The notes under the pieces were generated by a model. The model searched no databases and had not been told where the DNA came from. It saw nothing but the letters and a program-made list of their open reading frames with translations. Below are positions 1-9,900 of a stretch of DNA of 64,000 nucleotides, piece by piece. This DNA is from Stagnimonas sp. (lineage in GTDB: Bacteria > Pseudomonadota > Gammaproteobacteria > Nevskiales > Nevskiaceae): NCBI GenBank assembly GCA_030696045.1, contig JAUYNO010000094.1, positions 1 through 64,000 on the forward strand. The letters are read 5' to 3'. Within the stretch, counting starts at the first letter, position 1. Each line of letters begins with the position of its first letter. The position numbers and the translations under genes are program-made.

Positions 1-114
1 TCAGATGTCTTCGATTACATCGAGATGTTTTACAACCCGATCCGCCGGCATGGTTCCGCCGGCGGTCTGTCCCCGGTAGAGTTTGAGAGGCGCTACGCGC
101 AAAGCGGCAACTGA
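1..114 (+). CDS. IS3-family transposase (OrfB), C-terminal end, 5' truncated by window
   Basis: The first 38 codons are open from base 1 and end in TGA at 112-114. The translation contains the stretch FYNPIRRHGSAGGLSPVEFE, the hallmark C-terminus of IS3-family OrfB (DDE/rve integrase) transposases, where a YNxxRxH motif follows the catalytic Glu helix and precedes SPxxFE. The catalytic D, D and E residues lie outside the window. Codon phase is intact, so this end shows no decay. The ORF track missed it because it has no start codon here. The identification rests on a short but very characteristic motif. Confidence 0.85.
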   Translation, partial: SDVFDYIEMFYNPIRRHGSAGGLSPVEFERRYAQSGN

Positions 115-140
115 CTGTCTACAGAAGTGTGGCCGGTCCA
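1..140 (+). mobile_element. Right end of an IS3-family insertion sequence
   Basis: The transposase stop codon is followed at once by TGTCTACAGAAGTGTGGCC and then GGTCCA. Such a short non-coding tail ending in CA is typical of an IS3-family right terminal repeat. The left end is outside the window, so the inverted-repeat match and any 3-4 bp target duplication cannot be checked. The exact outer boundary (about 139-140) is inferred. Confidence 0.6.
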
Positions 141-163
141 TCATGCAATGAATGCGAGCGCGC

Positions 164-232
164 ACCTAACAACAGGTTGCAGTGGGACGTCCTCGCCTTC
201 GGCGAGGCCGCCCCTGAACCTGGGCGTTGAGG
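164..232. other. attC-like integron recombination site (candidate)
   Basis: ACCTAAC at 164-170 fits the integron R'' box (RYYYAAC). GTTGAGG at 226-232 fits the R' box (GTTRRRY) except for its last base. Between them the sequence folds back: GTTGCAG..GGG pairs with CCCCTGAAC leaving an unpaired G, as in the L''/L' arms of attC sites. The centre is a perfect CCTCGCC-TTC-GGCGAGG hairpin at 191-207. The 69-bp span is within the attC size range. No integrase or second attC site is visible, and the R' box is imperfect, so this is a structural candidate only. Confidence 0.45.
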
Positions 233-282
233 TTGTAGAAAAACCCCAGAATCGGCGCTGATTTGGCACACAAGGCCGCCAT

Positions 283-1647
283 TCAAGGCAGCGGCGAATC
301 ACCGTCCTCATCGCCATTGCCGTTGCTCGCCAGCCGCCCATTGGTATCCACCCCGTAGCGGCTCAACAGCTTGTAGAAATCGGTCCTGTTGCGGCCGGCC
401 AGGCGGGCGGCGCGGGTGGTGTTGCCGCCGGCCAGTTCCATCAGCTGGCTGAGATAGCCGCGGGCGAATTGCAGGCGGGCCTGGTCGAAGGTCATCAGGC
501 CCTGGCCCTGGATACCCAGCGACTGCCGCACCAGCGCCGCGCTGATTACCCGGCCCGGCGCCAGCGCCACGTTCTGCTCAACCAGATTGAACAGCTGGCG
601 GACATTGCCGGGCCAGGACGCGACCAGCAGCACTTCCAGCGCCTCGGGTGCATAGACGCGCCGCACCGCGCCCTGGGCCGCGAGCTGCGCCAGCCGGTGC
701 GCGACCAGCAGGGGAATGTCCTCGCGCCGTTCTTCCAGCGGCGGCAGGCGCAGGTTCACCACATTGAGGCGGTAGTAGAGATCCTCGCGGAAGCTGCCCT
801 CGGCGATGCGGCTTTCGAGAATGCGGTGGGTGGCGCTGAGCACGCGCACGTTGACCGGCACGGTGCGGGTCTCGCCCACCGGTCGCACCTCGCGCTCCTG
901 CAACACGCGCAGCAGCTTCACCTGCAGGCTGGGCGGCATGTCGCCGATCTCGTCGAGGAAGACGGTGCCACCCTCGGCGGCGCGGAACAGGCCCGGATGG
1001 TCGCCGTGCGCGCCGGTGAAGGCGCCGCGCTTGTGGCCGAACAGTTCCGACTCCAGCAGTTCGGCCGGCACCGCCGCGCAGTTGATGGCGATAAAGGGCT
1101 TGTCGGCGCGCGGGCTGGCGCGGTGGATGGCGCGCGCCAGCAGCTCCTTGCCGGCGCCGCTGGCACCGCCGATCAGCACCGCCGCCTCGCTGCGCGCCAC
1201 CCGCTGGCTGTCGTCGAGCAGGGCGTGCATCAGCGGGCTGCGGGTGATGATGCCGGCGGCCCAGTCGCCGGACTGCTTGGGGCCTTGATCGAGGTAGCGC
1301 TCGATGCATTCCCGCAGCTTGTCGCGCGGGACTGGCTTGGTGAAGAACTCCACCGCGCCGGCCTGGGTGGCGCGGATCGCCTCCGGGATATCGCCCTGCG
1401 CCGTGACGATGGCGACCGGCAGGCCGGGCCGGCGCATCTGGATGCGGCTCATCAGTTCGACGCCGTCCATGTCGGGCATGCGCAGGTCGGCCAGCACGAA
1501 GCGTGGCGCGACCTCCGACAGCCGGCCCAGCGCTTCCTCGCCGCTGGGGAATGCGGCGACCGTGTAGCCCTCGCTTTCCAGCCGCAGGGTCAGCACCCGC
1601 AACAGCTTGGGATCGTCATCCACCAGCAGGATCTGCGCCTTGCTCAT
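283..1647 (-). CDS. glrR: Sigma-54-dependent response regulator, GlrR/QseF type
   Basis: This 454-aa protein begins MSKAQILLVDDDPKLL; the upstream part of the 612-aa ORF is a shadow of qseG in another frame. Residues 5-118 form a receiver domain with phospho-acceptor Asp54 and Lys104. An AAA+ sigma-54 activation domain follows, with Walker A GGASGAGKE (160-168), the sigma-54-contacting GAFTGA loop and a GTVFLDEIGD Walker B. The C-terminus has a Fis-type helix-turn-helix (NTTRAARLAGRNRTDFYKLL) and an acidic tail. The start overlaps the qseG stop by 4 bp, so translation is probably coupled. In enterobacteria the homologue is phosphorylated by GlrK and activates sigma-54 promoters such as that of the small RNA glmY. 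The targets here are unknown. Confidence 0.9.
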   Translation of the reverse strand: MSKAQILLVDDDPKLLRVLTLRLESEGYTVAAFPSGEEALGRLSEVAPRFVLADLRMPDMDGVELMSRIQMRRPGLPVAIVTAQGDIPEAIRATQAGAVEFFTKPVPRDKLRECIERYLDQGPKQSGDWAAGIITRSPLMHALLDDSQRVARSEAAVLIGGASGAGKELLARAIHRASPRADKPFIAINCAAVPAELLESELFGHKRGAFTGAHGDHPGLFRAAEGGTVFLDEIGDMPPSLQVKLLRVLQEREVRPVGETRTVPVNVRVLSATHRILESRIAEGSFREDLYYRLNVVNLRLPPLEERREDIPLLVAHRLAQLAAQGAVRRVYAPEALEVLLVASWPGNVRQLFNLVEQNVALAPGRVISAALVRQSLGIQGQGLMTFDQARLQFARGYLSQLMELAGGNTTRAARLAGRNRTDFYKLLSRYGVDTNGRLASNGNGDEDGDSPLP

Positions 1648-2153
1648 GGTCGGCTGCCGGCGCGGTCGCCGTCGAGGTGGCGTTCGATTTCGATCAGCTG
1701 CGCCAGCCGGCGCTTGAGGTCGTTCAGTTCGCGGCTGACGGACTCGGCCTGCTGCCGGTACTGGCGCTGGTCCTGCAGCTCGGTCAGGCGCAGCCGGGCC
1801 ACGGCGTCGATCTCGGGCGCCGGCTTGAGGGCGCGCAGGGCGCGCAGCCGCCGCTCGGCGGCGGCGAGGTCGTAGCCGCTGTGGCCTTCCAGGCTCTGCA
1901 CCAGGGCGATGTGCAGATCGGCGGCCGGCGTGCCGCGCGCGCGGTTGCGGACCTGCTGCCAGAGCGCTTCGCGGCTGGCGCCGTCGGCGGCCTGGGCGCT
2001 GAGCAGGAAATCCAGGTGGGCATTGCCGGACTGCGAGGGCGCATCGGCCCAGGGCATGCCGGGGTAGGTCGGCAGGCCGGCACAGCCGGCCAGCAGCAGC
2101 GCGGCGGCCAGCGGCATCCACCGCGCGGGCTTGGGGCTAGGGTGTGTGGACAT
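1644..2153 (-). CDS. qseG: QseG-like lipoprotein of the GlrK/GlrR operon
   Basis: This is a 169-aa lipoprotein whose signal ends in the lipobox LLAG-C (…MPLAAALLLAGCAG). The C-terminal part is a charged, probably coiled-coil stretch (QQAESVSRELNDLKRRLAQL). It lies between the kinase and regulator genes, as qseG/yfhG does in enterobacteria, where it works with the GlrK kinase at the envelope. I chose the ATG at 2151-2153 (MSTHPSPKPARW…) because it gives the signal peptide a positively charged n-region. That ATG and the next three codons lie inside the terminal repeat of the inserted element at 2137-2409. The alternative ATG at 2117 leaves no basic n-region. The family call rests on position, lipobox and size, since sequence conservation is weak. 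Confidence 0.65.
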   Translation of the reverse strand: MSTHPSPKPARWMPLAAALLLAGCAGLPTYPGMPWADAPSQSGNAHLDFLLSAQAADGASREALWQQVRNRARGTPAADLHIALVQSLEGHSGYDLAAAERRLRALRALKPAPEIDAVARLRLTELQDQRQYRQQAESVSRELNDLKRRLAQLIEIERHLDGDRAGSRP

Positions 2154-2409
2154 ACAAATGGTCGCTGCGGCCGAAGGCTGTTTTGGCGCAGTGCAAGGAA
2201 GCGAGGCCGCGCGATGGTTGATGCCATCGAAGGACTGGCAGACGCCGCAATGCGCCAAAACGGCCCGGCCCCGAAGGGTTGCTGACCCAAAGGCCGCCAT
2301 GCGGCGTTGCCGGCCTAGCCACGGCGCCAGCCTTGGGGTCGTTCGGCGCCTTGCCTGGCGGCCTTTGGTTCAGCAACGCAGCGATCATTTGCATGTCCAC
2401 ACACCCTAG
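2137..2409 (-). mobile_element. MITE-like palindromic element, copy A (about 270 bp)
   Basis: Both ends carry a 32-bp terminal inverted repeat, CTAGGGTGTGTGGACAT(A/G)CAAATG(G/A)TCGCTGC, with only two mismatches, so the outer bases on each side read CTAG. The interior holds two further inverted-repeat modules. One is TTGCTG…AAAGGCCGCC…GGCGGCCTTT…CAGCAA. The other is TTTTGGCGCA…TGCGCCAAAA with an inner CGATGG-CATCAA-CCATCG hairpin. No transposase-sized ORF is present; the ORF-track entries here are translations of the repeat. A second, longer copy lies at 61240-61660. The element sits between glrK and qseG and supplies the qseG start codon. Confidence 0.8.
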
Positions 2410-3836
2410 TCACGGACTGCCAGCGGCCAGCGCATGCGGAACCGGGCTCCGGGCTGGGCATCTTCCACCTCCACGGTGCCGCCGTGCGCCCGCACGGCCT
2501 CGCGCACGATGGACAGGCCCACGCCGGTGCCACGGATGCCGGCCTCCTCGGATTCGGCTCCGCGCACGAAGGGTTCGAAGATGCGCTCGCGCTCGTGCTC
2601 CGGCACACCGCGCCCGTAGTCGCGCACCGACAGCTCGCAGTAGTCGCCGCAGCGGCGCAGGTCGAGTTCGATCCGGCTGTGCTCGGGCGCGTGCTTGATG
2701 GCGTTCGACAGCAGGTTCTCGGTGGCGGCCTTCAGCGCCGAGTGCTGGCCGCCGATCTGTTCGAGGCCCAATTCGACCTGCAGCTGCAGATGGCGGCGCC
2801 GCAGGCTGAGCTGCTGCGCCTGGCAGACCTCGTCGAGCAGACCGCGGGCGTCGATGCAGCTGATGTCCGGGCTGCGCTGCCCGCGCTGCCATTCCGAGTA
2901 GGCGAGCAGGTTGCCGATCAGGCCGGCGAGTTCGGAGGTGGACTCGGCGAGGATGCGGGCGACCTCCGCCTGCTTGGGGCCGAGCGTACCGAGGCGGCCT
3001 TCGAGCATCAGCGAGCAGCCTTCCTGCAGGCTCGCCAGCGGCGTCTTCAGCTCGTGCGAGACATGGCGCAGGAAGCGGTCCTGGTCGAGCTCCAGCGCCG
3101 ACAGCCGCTGCCGCAACCAGTCCAGGCGCTGGCCCAGGCGATGCATCTCGTGCGGGTAGGCGATCTCCACCGGCTCCTCGTAGCGCGAATGACCGAGCGC
3201 GGAGATGGCGTGGTTCATCCGTCGCAGTGGCCGGGTAATCAGCAGCGAGAAGCCGTAGGCCAGGCCGGCGGTGAGCGGGATCAGCGCCAGCACCGCGAGC
3301 AGGATCACCCGCTGCGTCGCGGCGGCGGCCGTCCGCAGCTGGGCCAGTTGGGCTTCCATGAGTTCGCGGCCCAGTTCGGACAGGGCCCGCGCCTGCTCAC
3401 CGAGCAGCATGACCTGAGCGACGACGGACTCCAGATCGGTATCACTGTCCGCCGCCTGCCAACCACGCCGCACGCTGTCCAGCTGGGTGCGCGCGGCCAG
3501 CAAGCCGGTCTCAAAGCGCGCCTCGGTACTGGCCCGCGCCAGCGCCGCCAGGGTCCGTTCGCTCTGGCGCAAGCGGCCAATCACCACGTCGGCCAGCTCG
3601 GGCTCGCGCAGAACACCGTACTGGCGCAGCCGCCGCTCGAGATTCTCGATGTCGTTGCGCAGTTCGGCGCTGAGTGCCGCCATGACCAGCCCCTCGTTGG
3701 CGAGATTCTCGCTGCGCTCGCCGAAGCGGTGCAGCACCGTCGCGGACCAGACCAGCGCCATCAGCAAGGGGGCCGCCGCCAGCAGGCAGCCGGCGGTCAC
3801 CATCCCGGTCATGGTTCTCGGCACCCAGATTCGCAT
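2406..3836 (-). CDS. glrK: Sensor histidine kinase, GlrK/QseE type
   Basis: This 476-aa inner-membrane kinase has two transmembrane segments (about residues 12-34 and 177-200) flanking a helical periplasmic region of about 140 residues. A HAMP-like linker follows, then a dimerisation/phospho-acceptor helix with RHVSHELKTPLA (His261). The HATPase domain has the N box (ENLLSNAIKHAP), G1 (DYGRGVP) and G2 (GTGVGLSIV). It is the first gene of the glrK-qseG-glrR operon and should phosphorylate GlrR at Asp54. The TAG stop falls in the CTAG at the edge of the MITE-like element, but the C-terminus (…MRWPLAVRD) looks intact. It starts 136 nt downstream of the giant lipoprotein gene on the same strand, with no obvious terminator between them. 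Confidence 0.88.
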   Translation of the reverse strand: MRIWVPRTMTGMVTAGCLLAAAPLLMALVWSATVLHRFGERSENLANEGLVMAALSAELRNDIENLERRLRQYGVLREPELADVVIGRLRQSERTLAALARASTEARFETGLLAARTQLDSVRRGWQAADSDTDLESVVAQVMLLGEQARALSELGRELMEAQLAQLRTAAAATQRVILLAVLALIPLTAGLAYGFSLLITRPLRRMNHAISALGHSRYEEPVEIAYPHEMHRLGQRLDWLRQRLSALELDQDRFLRHVSHELKTPLASLQEGCSLMLEGRLGTLGPKQAEVARILAESTSELAGLIGNLLAYSEWQRGQRSPDISCIDARGLLDEVCQAQQLSLRRRHLQLQVELGLEQIGGQHSALKAATENLLSNAIKHAPEHSRIELDLRRCGDYCELSVRDYGRGVPEHERERIFEPFVRGAESEEAGIRGTGVGLSIVREAVRAHGGTVEVEDAQPGARFRMRWPLAVRD

Positions 3837-3972
3837 TCGCGCATCCCACGGCGACGGCGGAAGGTCTCGAACCTGCCCTACGCCGTCCTAGGCGGAAGCA
3901 GGTCGAGCGAACGAGCTTCCACAGGCTTCCTGAACCCTGGCTTGACGCCGGGCCGGGTGCCGCTCGGGCGCC

Positions 3973-6900
3973 TCAGTCCAGCAGCGCCTGCAACTGGTTG
4001 CCGTCGGCGTCGCGCACCGTCAGCCTCGCTCCCGGCTTGCCGGGCAGGGCCAGGCTGCACTGCTGGCGGTCGCCCGCTAGCCGGGTGCACTGCGGCAGCG
4101 CGCTGCCGACGCCTTCGAGTTCGGCACTCACCGCCACCACCCGCCGTGCCCAGGGGCGGTAGCTGCAGGTATCGCAGCTGCGCGGATCGGCATCGTCGGC
4201 GACGAAGGCGAAGGGGCTGGCGGCGCTGCGCGGATAGGCCGGCAGCTCGAAGTGGATCTGGCCGGCGCCGGCGCTGAGATTCTCCAGCGTGCCGCTCCAG
4301 GGCCGTACCTCGAAGGGTTCGGAGGCCAGCGCGTAGGGTCGCGCGCCGCCGGCACAGCCGTCGCCGAGCAGCTGCTCGATCAGGGGCGTGGCGAAGTCTG
4401 GCGTCAGCGCCGCGAGTAGCGCGCCGAAGCGGCCCTGCAGGCTTGCCGGATCGGCGGCGCCGTCGTTGATGCAGCCCTGCACCAGAAAGCGGTAGCGCCC
4501 CAGCGGGGTGCTGCCGAGCCGGGCCGGGAAGGCGCTGTAGGCCTCGAAGCCGGCACGCCATTCCCAGGCCTGCTGGCCGGCATAGCTGCCGACGACGCCG
4601 TCGGTGCCCTCCGGCCACTGGACGCCGGACTGCACCTCGCCGCTCTGGTCGGCATGGTCCTGCCAGCCGCCGCCGACCTCGCGCTGCACCCGCACGCTCG
4701 GGTTGTCGGCCTGCGGACTGCCGCCGCGCCAGCGGAAGGTCGCCGTGGCGAAGCGGCTGCTGCTGGCCTCCGGCTGAACCAGCGCCTCGGCGGGGCCGGC
4801 ATCCGGCGGCAGCGCCGCCTGCCAGGCCTCGTAGGCGCTGGCGGCGGCCTGCCCGAGCGCGAGCGCGGTTGCCTGCTGGCGTGCCTCGTCGCCACGGGCG
4901 GCGAGGTCCAGCGGCTCCGGCGCCAGCTCGGCGGCGCCCTTCATCGCACCGGCCATGCGCACCAACCGGGTGGCCATGTAGTCTGCGGTGTGCGGGCCGT
5001 AGCTGGTCAGCGCCTTGCGGTAGCTGTCGCGGTTCATGTACTCGCGGTAGCTAACCGTGTAGCCGTTGTAGTCGCCGGCATGGCCGACCAGCACCGGCAG
5101 CGCGTAGCCACGGCCGGCGTCGAGTTCTTCCTTGGTGAAGTTGCCGAAGATCGCCGCCGGATCGGCCGGCTCGCTGCTCGCCTTCAGGACGTTCTCGGGC
5201 GCGTCCCAGCCGCGCGCGTCGTTGTGCAGCTGGGCGCGCAGGTGGCGCAGCTTGGCGGCATCGTCGAGGCTGCCGGGGATGGGCGTCGGGAACTCGCGCA
5301 CGTCGTAGTGCGCGCGCTGCACCGCGCAGGCCTGGGCGTGGCTCTCGTCGCGCGGCAAGCGGCCGAGGTCCTCGGCGACGCAGAGCCAGTCGAAGCCGTC
5401 GTAGATGTTGCCGGCCGCCGCATCGGCGCGCGACTCGAAGTTGAGCACCAGATCGCTCTGCGCCTCGCAGGCGCAAGAGGCCAGCAGCAGCTCGCCGAGC
5501 CGGAAGGCCTGCAGCTTGAGCCGCAGGTTTTCCTCGACCGCCATGAAGGCCGGCGCGTCGTAGTGGTCGGGCACCGGCAGGCCCTCGGCCTTCGCGGTGG
5601 CGTAGATCACCGCCGCCGCGCCGGCCAGTTCCGGCGGGATGAAGTCGAGACCGTTGTCGCTGGCGCGCGCGCAGTCGGGCAGGCCGGCCACCGGCACGCC
5701 GGGGTCGCCGTTGAACGTGGTCTCGCTGCGGCAGTTGGACACGCTCGGATAGGGGTGCGACAGCGGGCCCGGGGTCCAGGCCAGGCGCGCGTCGACCGGG
5801 AAATCGGCGGACAGCGGCACCTGCACGCCCGCCACGCCTCGGCCGATGGCGCTGAAGCCTTCGGCAATGGCATCGGCGAGGAAGCGCACATTGCGCTCGC
5901 TCTGCACGTAGTTGCGGTGGTTCCAGTCGCGCAGCGCGCCCTGCCCGTCCGGGCAGTTGTCGCGGGTGGGCGCGGCCGCGCCTTCCGGCCATTCGCCGCA
6001 GACCGAGCCATCGTCGGCCAGCAGCTGCGCCTTGTTGCCGGAGTTCTCGGCGCTGCCGACATCACCCTGGCTGAACAGCAGGGGCACGCCGAGGTCGCGC
6101 TGCACCATGCGCTCCAGCGGCCCGAGGAAGTCAGCGCTGTGCATCGGCTGGCCGTCGCCGCCTTCCGGGTGCTCGCCCCAGTTCACCCAGGCCGCCAGCG
6201 GCCGGGGCGCGGCGGGGTCGCTGACATCCTCGATGCGCATCACCACCAGGCCGAGGTCGTTGTACTCCAGCGGATAGCCGGCCGGCGTGCCGTCGTCGGC
6301 AACCGCCGGCCGCACGATGTTGCCCTTGAAGATGCTGGTGCGGACCGTGGTCGCGCCCATGGCCGCCGGCACCATCCGCGCGGCGGCGGTCTCGACGGCG
6401 AGCGCGAGCTTGCGCGCCTGCTGCTCGAAGAAGCGCGGGTCGAAGGCGTCCTGGAACAGCGCCAGGCCGACCGCCGGCGTCGAGGAATACGCCGAGCTGT
6501 GGTTGTGCGTGACGTGGTAGAGGATGTCCTCGGCGCGGATGCCGGAGCGGCCCTGGGCGAGGATCTGGCCGACGCGGCGCAGCAGCAGGTCCTGCGCCAG
6601 GTAGTTGTCGCTCTTCAGCAGCGCGATGCGCCTGCCATTGCTGCCTTCGACCACCAGGGCGCGCGCGGTCAGCCGCGACTGCACGCCGACCGATTTCTCC
6701 TTGAGCTTGGCGCTCAGGAACGGGTCCTTGCCGCCGCTGCCGGCCGGGTTGAGGAAGTTCAGCAGCTCGCTCTCCGGCCCCGGGCCGGCGCAGTACTGAC
6801 CGGCGCACCAGCCGACCTCCGGCGTCATGTCGACCACCGCGACGCCGGCGCGCACGCGGCTGCCGCCGGCGAGTCCCTCGATCAGCGCGGTGGCGCCGGC

Positions 6901-9900
6901 CTGCAGCGCCGCCGGCGCCGAGGCCGGATCGTTGGCGGCGGCGGTGACGGTCTGCGCGGCGGTTGCCAGCAGGCTGGCATCGGGATCGCCGAGCAGCAGG
7001 TCGTAGAGGCCCTGCAGGGCGTTGCCGACCAGCTGGCCCAGCGCGCCAAGCAGGCTCAGCGGCTGCCCGGCGCTGGCGGCGGCGCCCTGCGCATCGGCGC
7101 CGAGCTGGCTAAAAAAAGACAGCAGCCCGCCCTGCGCGCCTCCACCGGCCGGAGCCGGCACGGGCAGCGCCGGCGCGGTCGGGTTGACCGGCACCGCCAC
7201 CGCCTTCAGCGGAATCCGCGCGACATTGGCGTAGGGCTCGCCGATATTCATCGGCTGCGCGGTCGGCACCATGAACTGCCACTGCTGGCCGTCGATCTCG
7301 TTGATCGGCTTGCCGAGCAGGAAGGCATTGTCGACATCGCCGGTGGCGAAGTAGTGGATGCCGTGCGCGGCGTAGACGCCCTGCTTCTGCTCGCAGCCCA
7401 GCTCGCCGTATGGCCGGCCGGCGATCTTCTCGTAGCCGGCGATCACCCGCGCGTCGGTGCTGGCCTCGCCCGGATAGGGGCGCTGCACCGGGTCGTCGCC
7501 GGTGCCGTCGTCGAGGCAGGCATCGTCGCGGTAGTAGGGCACCACGGCGGGTGTGGCCAGCGAGGTCGCGCCCTTCAGCTCGAAGGTATAGACCATCGAA
7601 CCGAGGTCGCCCTTGGCCGAGACCTGCTCCCAGTTGGCGAAGGCCAGCGGCAGGTTGAAGCTGGGGTCGGCGGCGTCGAGGAAGGTCGGGCAGAGGCCGT
7701 TCTCGGCCGGCTGCGGGCCGTCCGAAGTCAGGCAGTAGCCGGCCACCGGCGCCAGGGTATCGACCTGGCCGATGTCGTCGTTGACGCCGTCGATGGGCAC
7801 GCCCTGCGGCCGCAGCACGGTGTAGTAGCGGCCGCCCGGCAGGCCCGCCTTCTGCTCGGCGGCAGTCGGCACCATCGCGCCCCGGTTGTAGTCCCAGCTG
7901 GTGTAGAGGCCATCGGGCGGGATCGGGTGCACGCGCACGTGGTAGCGGCTGACGATGGCGTCGCGGTAATAGGTCTCGGTCTTGGTGACATTGGTGCCGC
8001 TGTCCGCACCCCAGACCTCGCGCAGGCAGCGCACCGGGCCGCAGCGCTCGCCGAGCAGGCTGGAATTGGCTTCCCAGTTCACCTGCTCGTCCTCGAAGCC
8101 GACCAGGGAAATGGTCGAGTCCGGCGACTGCTGGAAGGCGCGGCCTTTCCAGCGGTCGATCAGGTCGGCGCCGTAATTGCCGGAGCCATCGGGTTTGGCG
8201 ATGCCGATCTCGCGCACCATCCAGCGGCCGCTCGCCTTCCAGACATAGCTGTCGGTCTGCACCGTCACGCCGTCGCGCGGGAAGCGGTCGTTCGACGGCT
8301 GCTTGCCGCGAGTCGGATGGCAGACCGTGCCGGCGAGATTGGGGCCGTAGCCGGTATTGCTGGTGCCGAGCTTTTCCGGATCGTCGTCGGCGAAGAAGCT
8401 GCGGTCGATCCAGTGGTCGGCATTGGCATCGCGCGTGTACTGCACGTAATGCTGGCGGCCGGCAAAGCGCGAACCGCCCGGCTTCCGATACAGGTACACG
8501 ACGCGGGTGGTCGCGGGGTCGAGCGGATCGGCCACCGTGACGATCTGGCCGGGCGCGCCGGCGGGAACATCCGCCGGTTGCGCGCCGGTCGGCGCCAGGG
8601 CGCCGGCGTCCTGCGCCATGAACACCAGCTCGTCGTCGTCGTCGAGGCCGGCGATGGGATCGGGCGTGCCGGCCGGTGCGACCGCGCTGCAGCCGTCGGC
8701 GCTGTCGGCCGGGTTCCAGCGTTCCAGATCCCAGGCGTAGGTCAGCTCCTCATCGGTGCCGGAGTAGATGCCGAAATCGGAATGGCTGTTGGCGAGGAAG
8801 TAGGGGTACTTCTCGTCGAGCTGGACCGGGATTTCCTTGAACGCGCCATCGACGTAGGCATAGGCCGCGATCTCGGCCAGCGGCGCGCCGCCGGCGGCCG
8901 GCGCATCGCCCGGCTGCCAGCCGGCCGGGTGGAAGAACACGCCGTTGTGGGCGCTGCGCACCGTGGTATCGAGCGGCGTGCCATTGAGCTGGCCGAGTAG
9001 GCCGTCGCAGAACTCCGAGGGCGCGCCCGCGCCCAGGCACTGTTCGACCAGGCCGGTGCCGGAGGGATAGGGATAGGGCGCACCGACGGCGCTGGGCGCC
9101 GACCAGCCGGGCAGCTGCTGGCCGGTCATCACCACCGCCTCGACCTGGCGCGCGGCACTGCCGGCGCGTTGCGCGGCGGTGAGCGGATCGGTGTCGAGCC
9201 CGGCCAGCGCGCCGGCATCGTCGCCGGCCTGCTCGGCGGCGGCCTGCGGATCGCCGCCGGCGAGGTTCTCGCCGAGATGGGTCAGCAGGGCCAGCAGGCT
9301 GTTCTCATCGCCGGCGATGGTCTCGGCCAGGTCCTCGCCCAGCGCGGTCAGCGCCGCCTGCAACTGCTCCAGTGCGGTGGCCGGATCGCCGCCGACCAGG
9401 GCGACGATGACCTGATGGAAGCCGGCGCCGAACTCGGCGAGCGCGCCCAGCAGGCCGCTGCCGTAGTCCGGTGCGGCGGCGGCGCTCGGTGGCGGCTCGC
9501 CCGGCGCCGGGCTGCGATTGCCCCAGGCGTCCTCGGCGCTGACCAGAAGCTCGCCGCTCAGGGCGCTGCGGTAGACCGCCACCAGGCGGCCGTCGCGCAG
9601 CTCGATCTCGGGCTGGCGGTCCTCGTCCACCCGGTTGGCGCTGACGAAGCGCACCCGGCCCTGGCGCACCGGCGCCGGCAGCTCGCCGGCCACCAGGGCG
9701 TCGATGACGCGGTAGTTGTCCGGACGCGGCGTGTAGGCCAGCGTCACCTCGACGCCGCCGCTGACAGCGACCGGCGCCGACAGCTGCAGGCTGGCCGAGG
9801 GCTGCACCGCGAAGGCGGCGGAGGTCAGCGCATAGGGCGCGTCCTCCAGCTGCCGGGCGGTGCCGCTGGCGCGGAAGCGGTAGCTGCCCGCCGGCCAGTC

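Noticed and set aside
141-341. 66-aa minus-strand ORF next to the IS end
   Set aside because: It spans the attC-like fold and the glrR 3' end, has no ribosome site and no motif.
2131-2608. Several 80-140-aa ORFs over the repeat at 2137-2409
   Set aside because: They are translations of the palindromic element; similar peptides arise from copy B, and frames differ between copies.
4654-9000. Plus-strand ORF of 1448 aa, and similar ones at 15784-18867 and 19114-22539
   Set aside because: They are the same antisense artefact of the giant gene, with no start signal and no recognisable motif.
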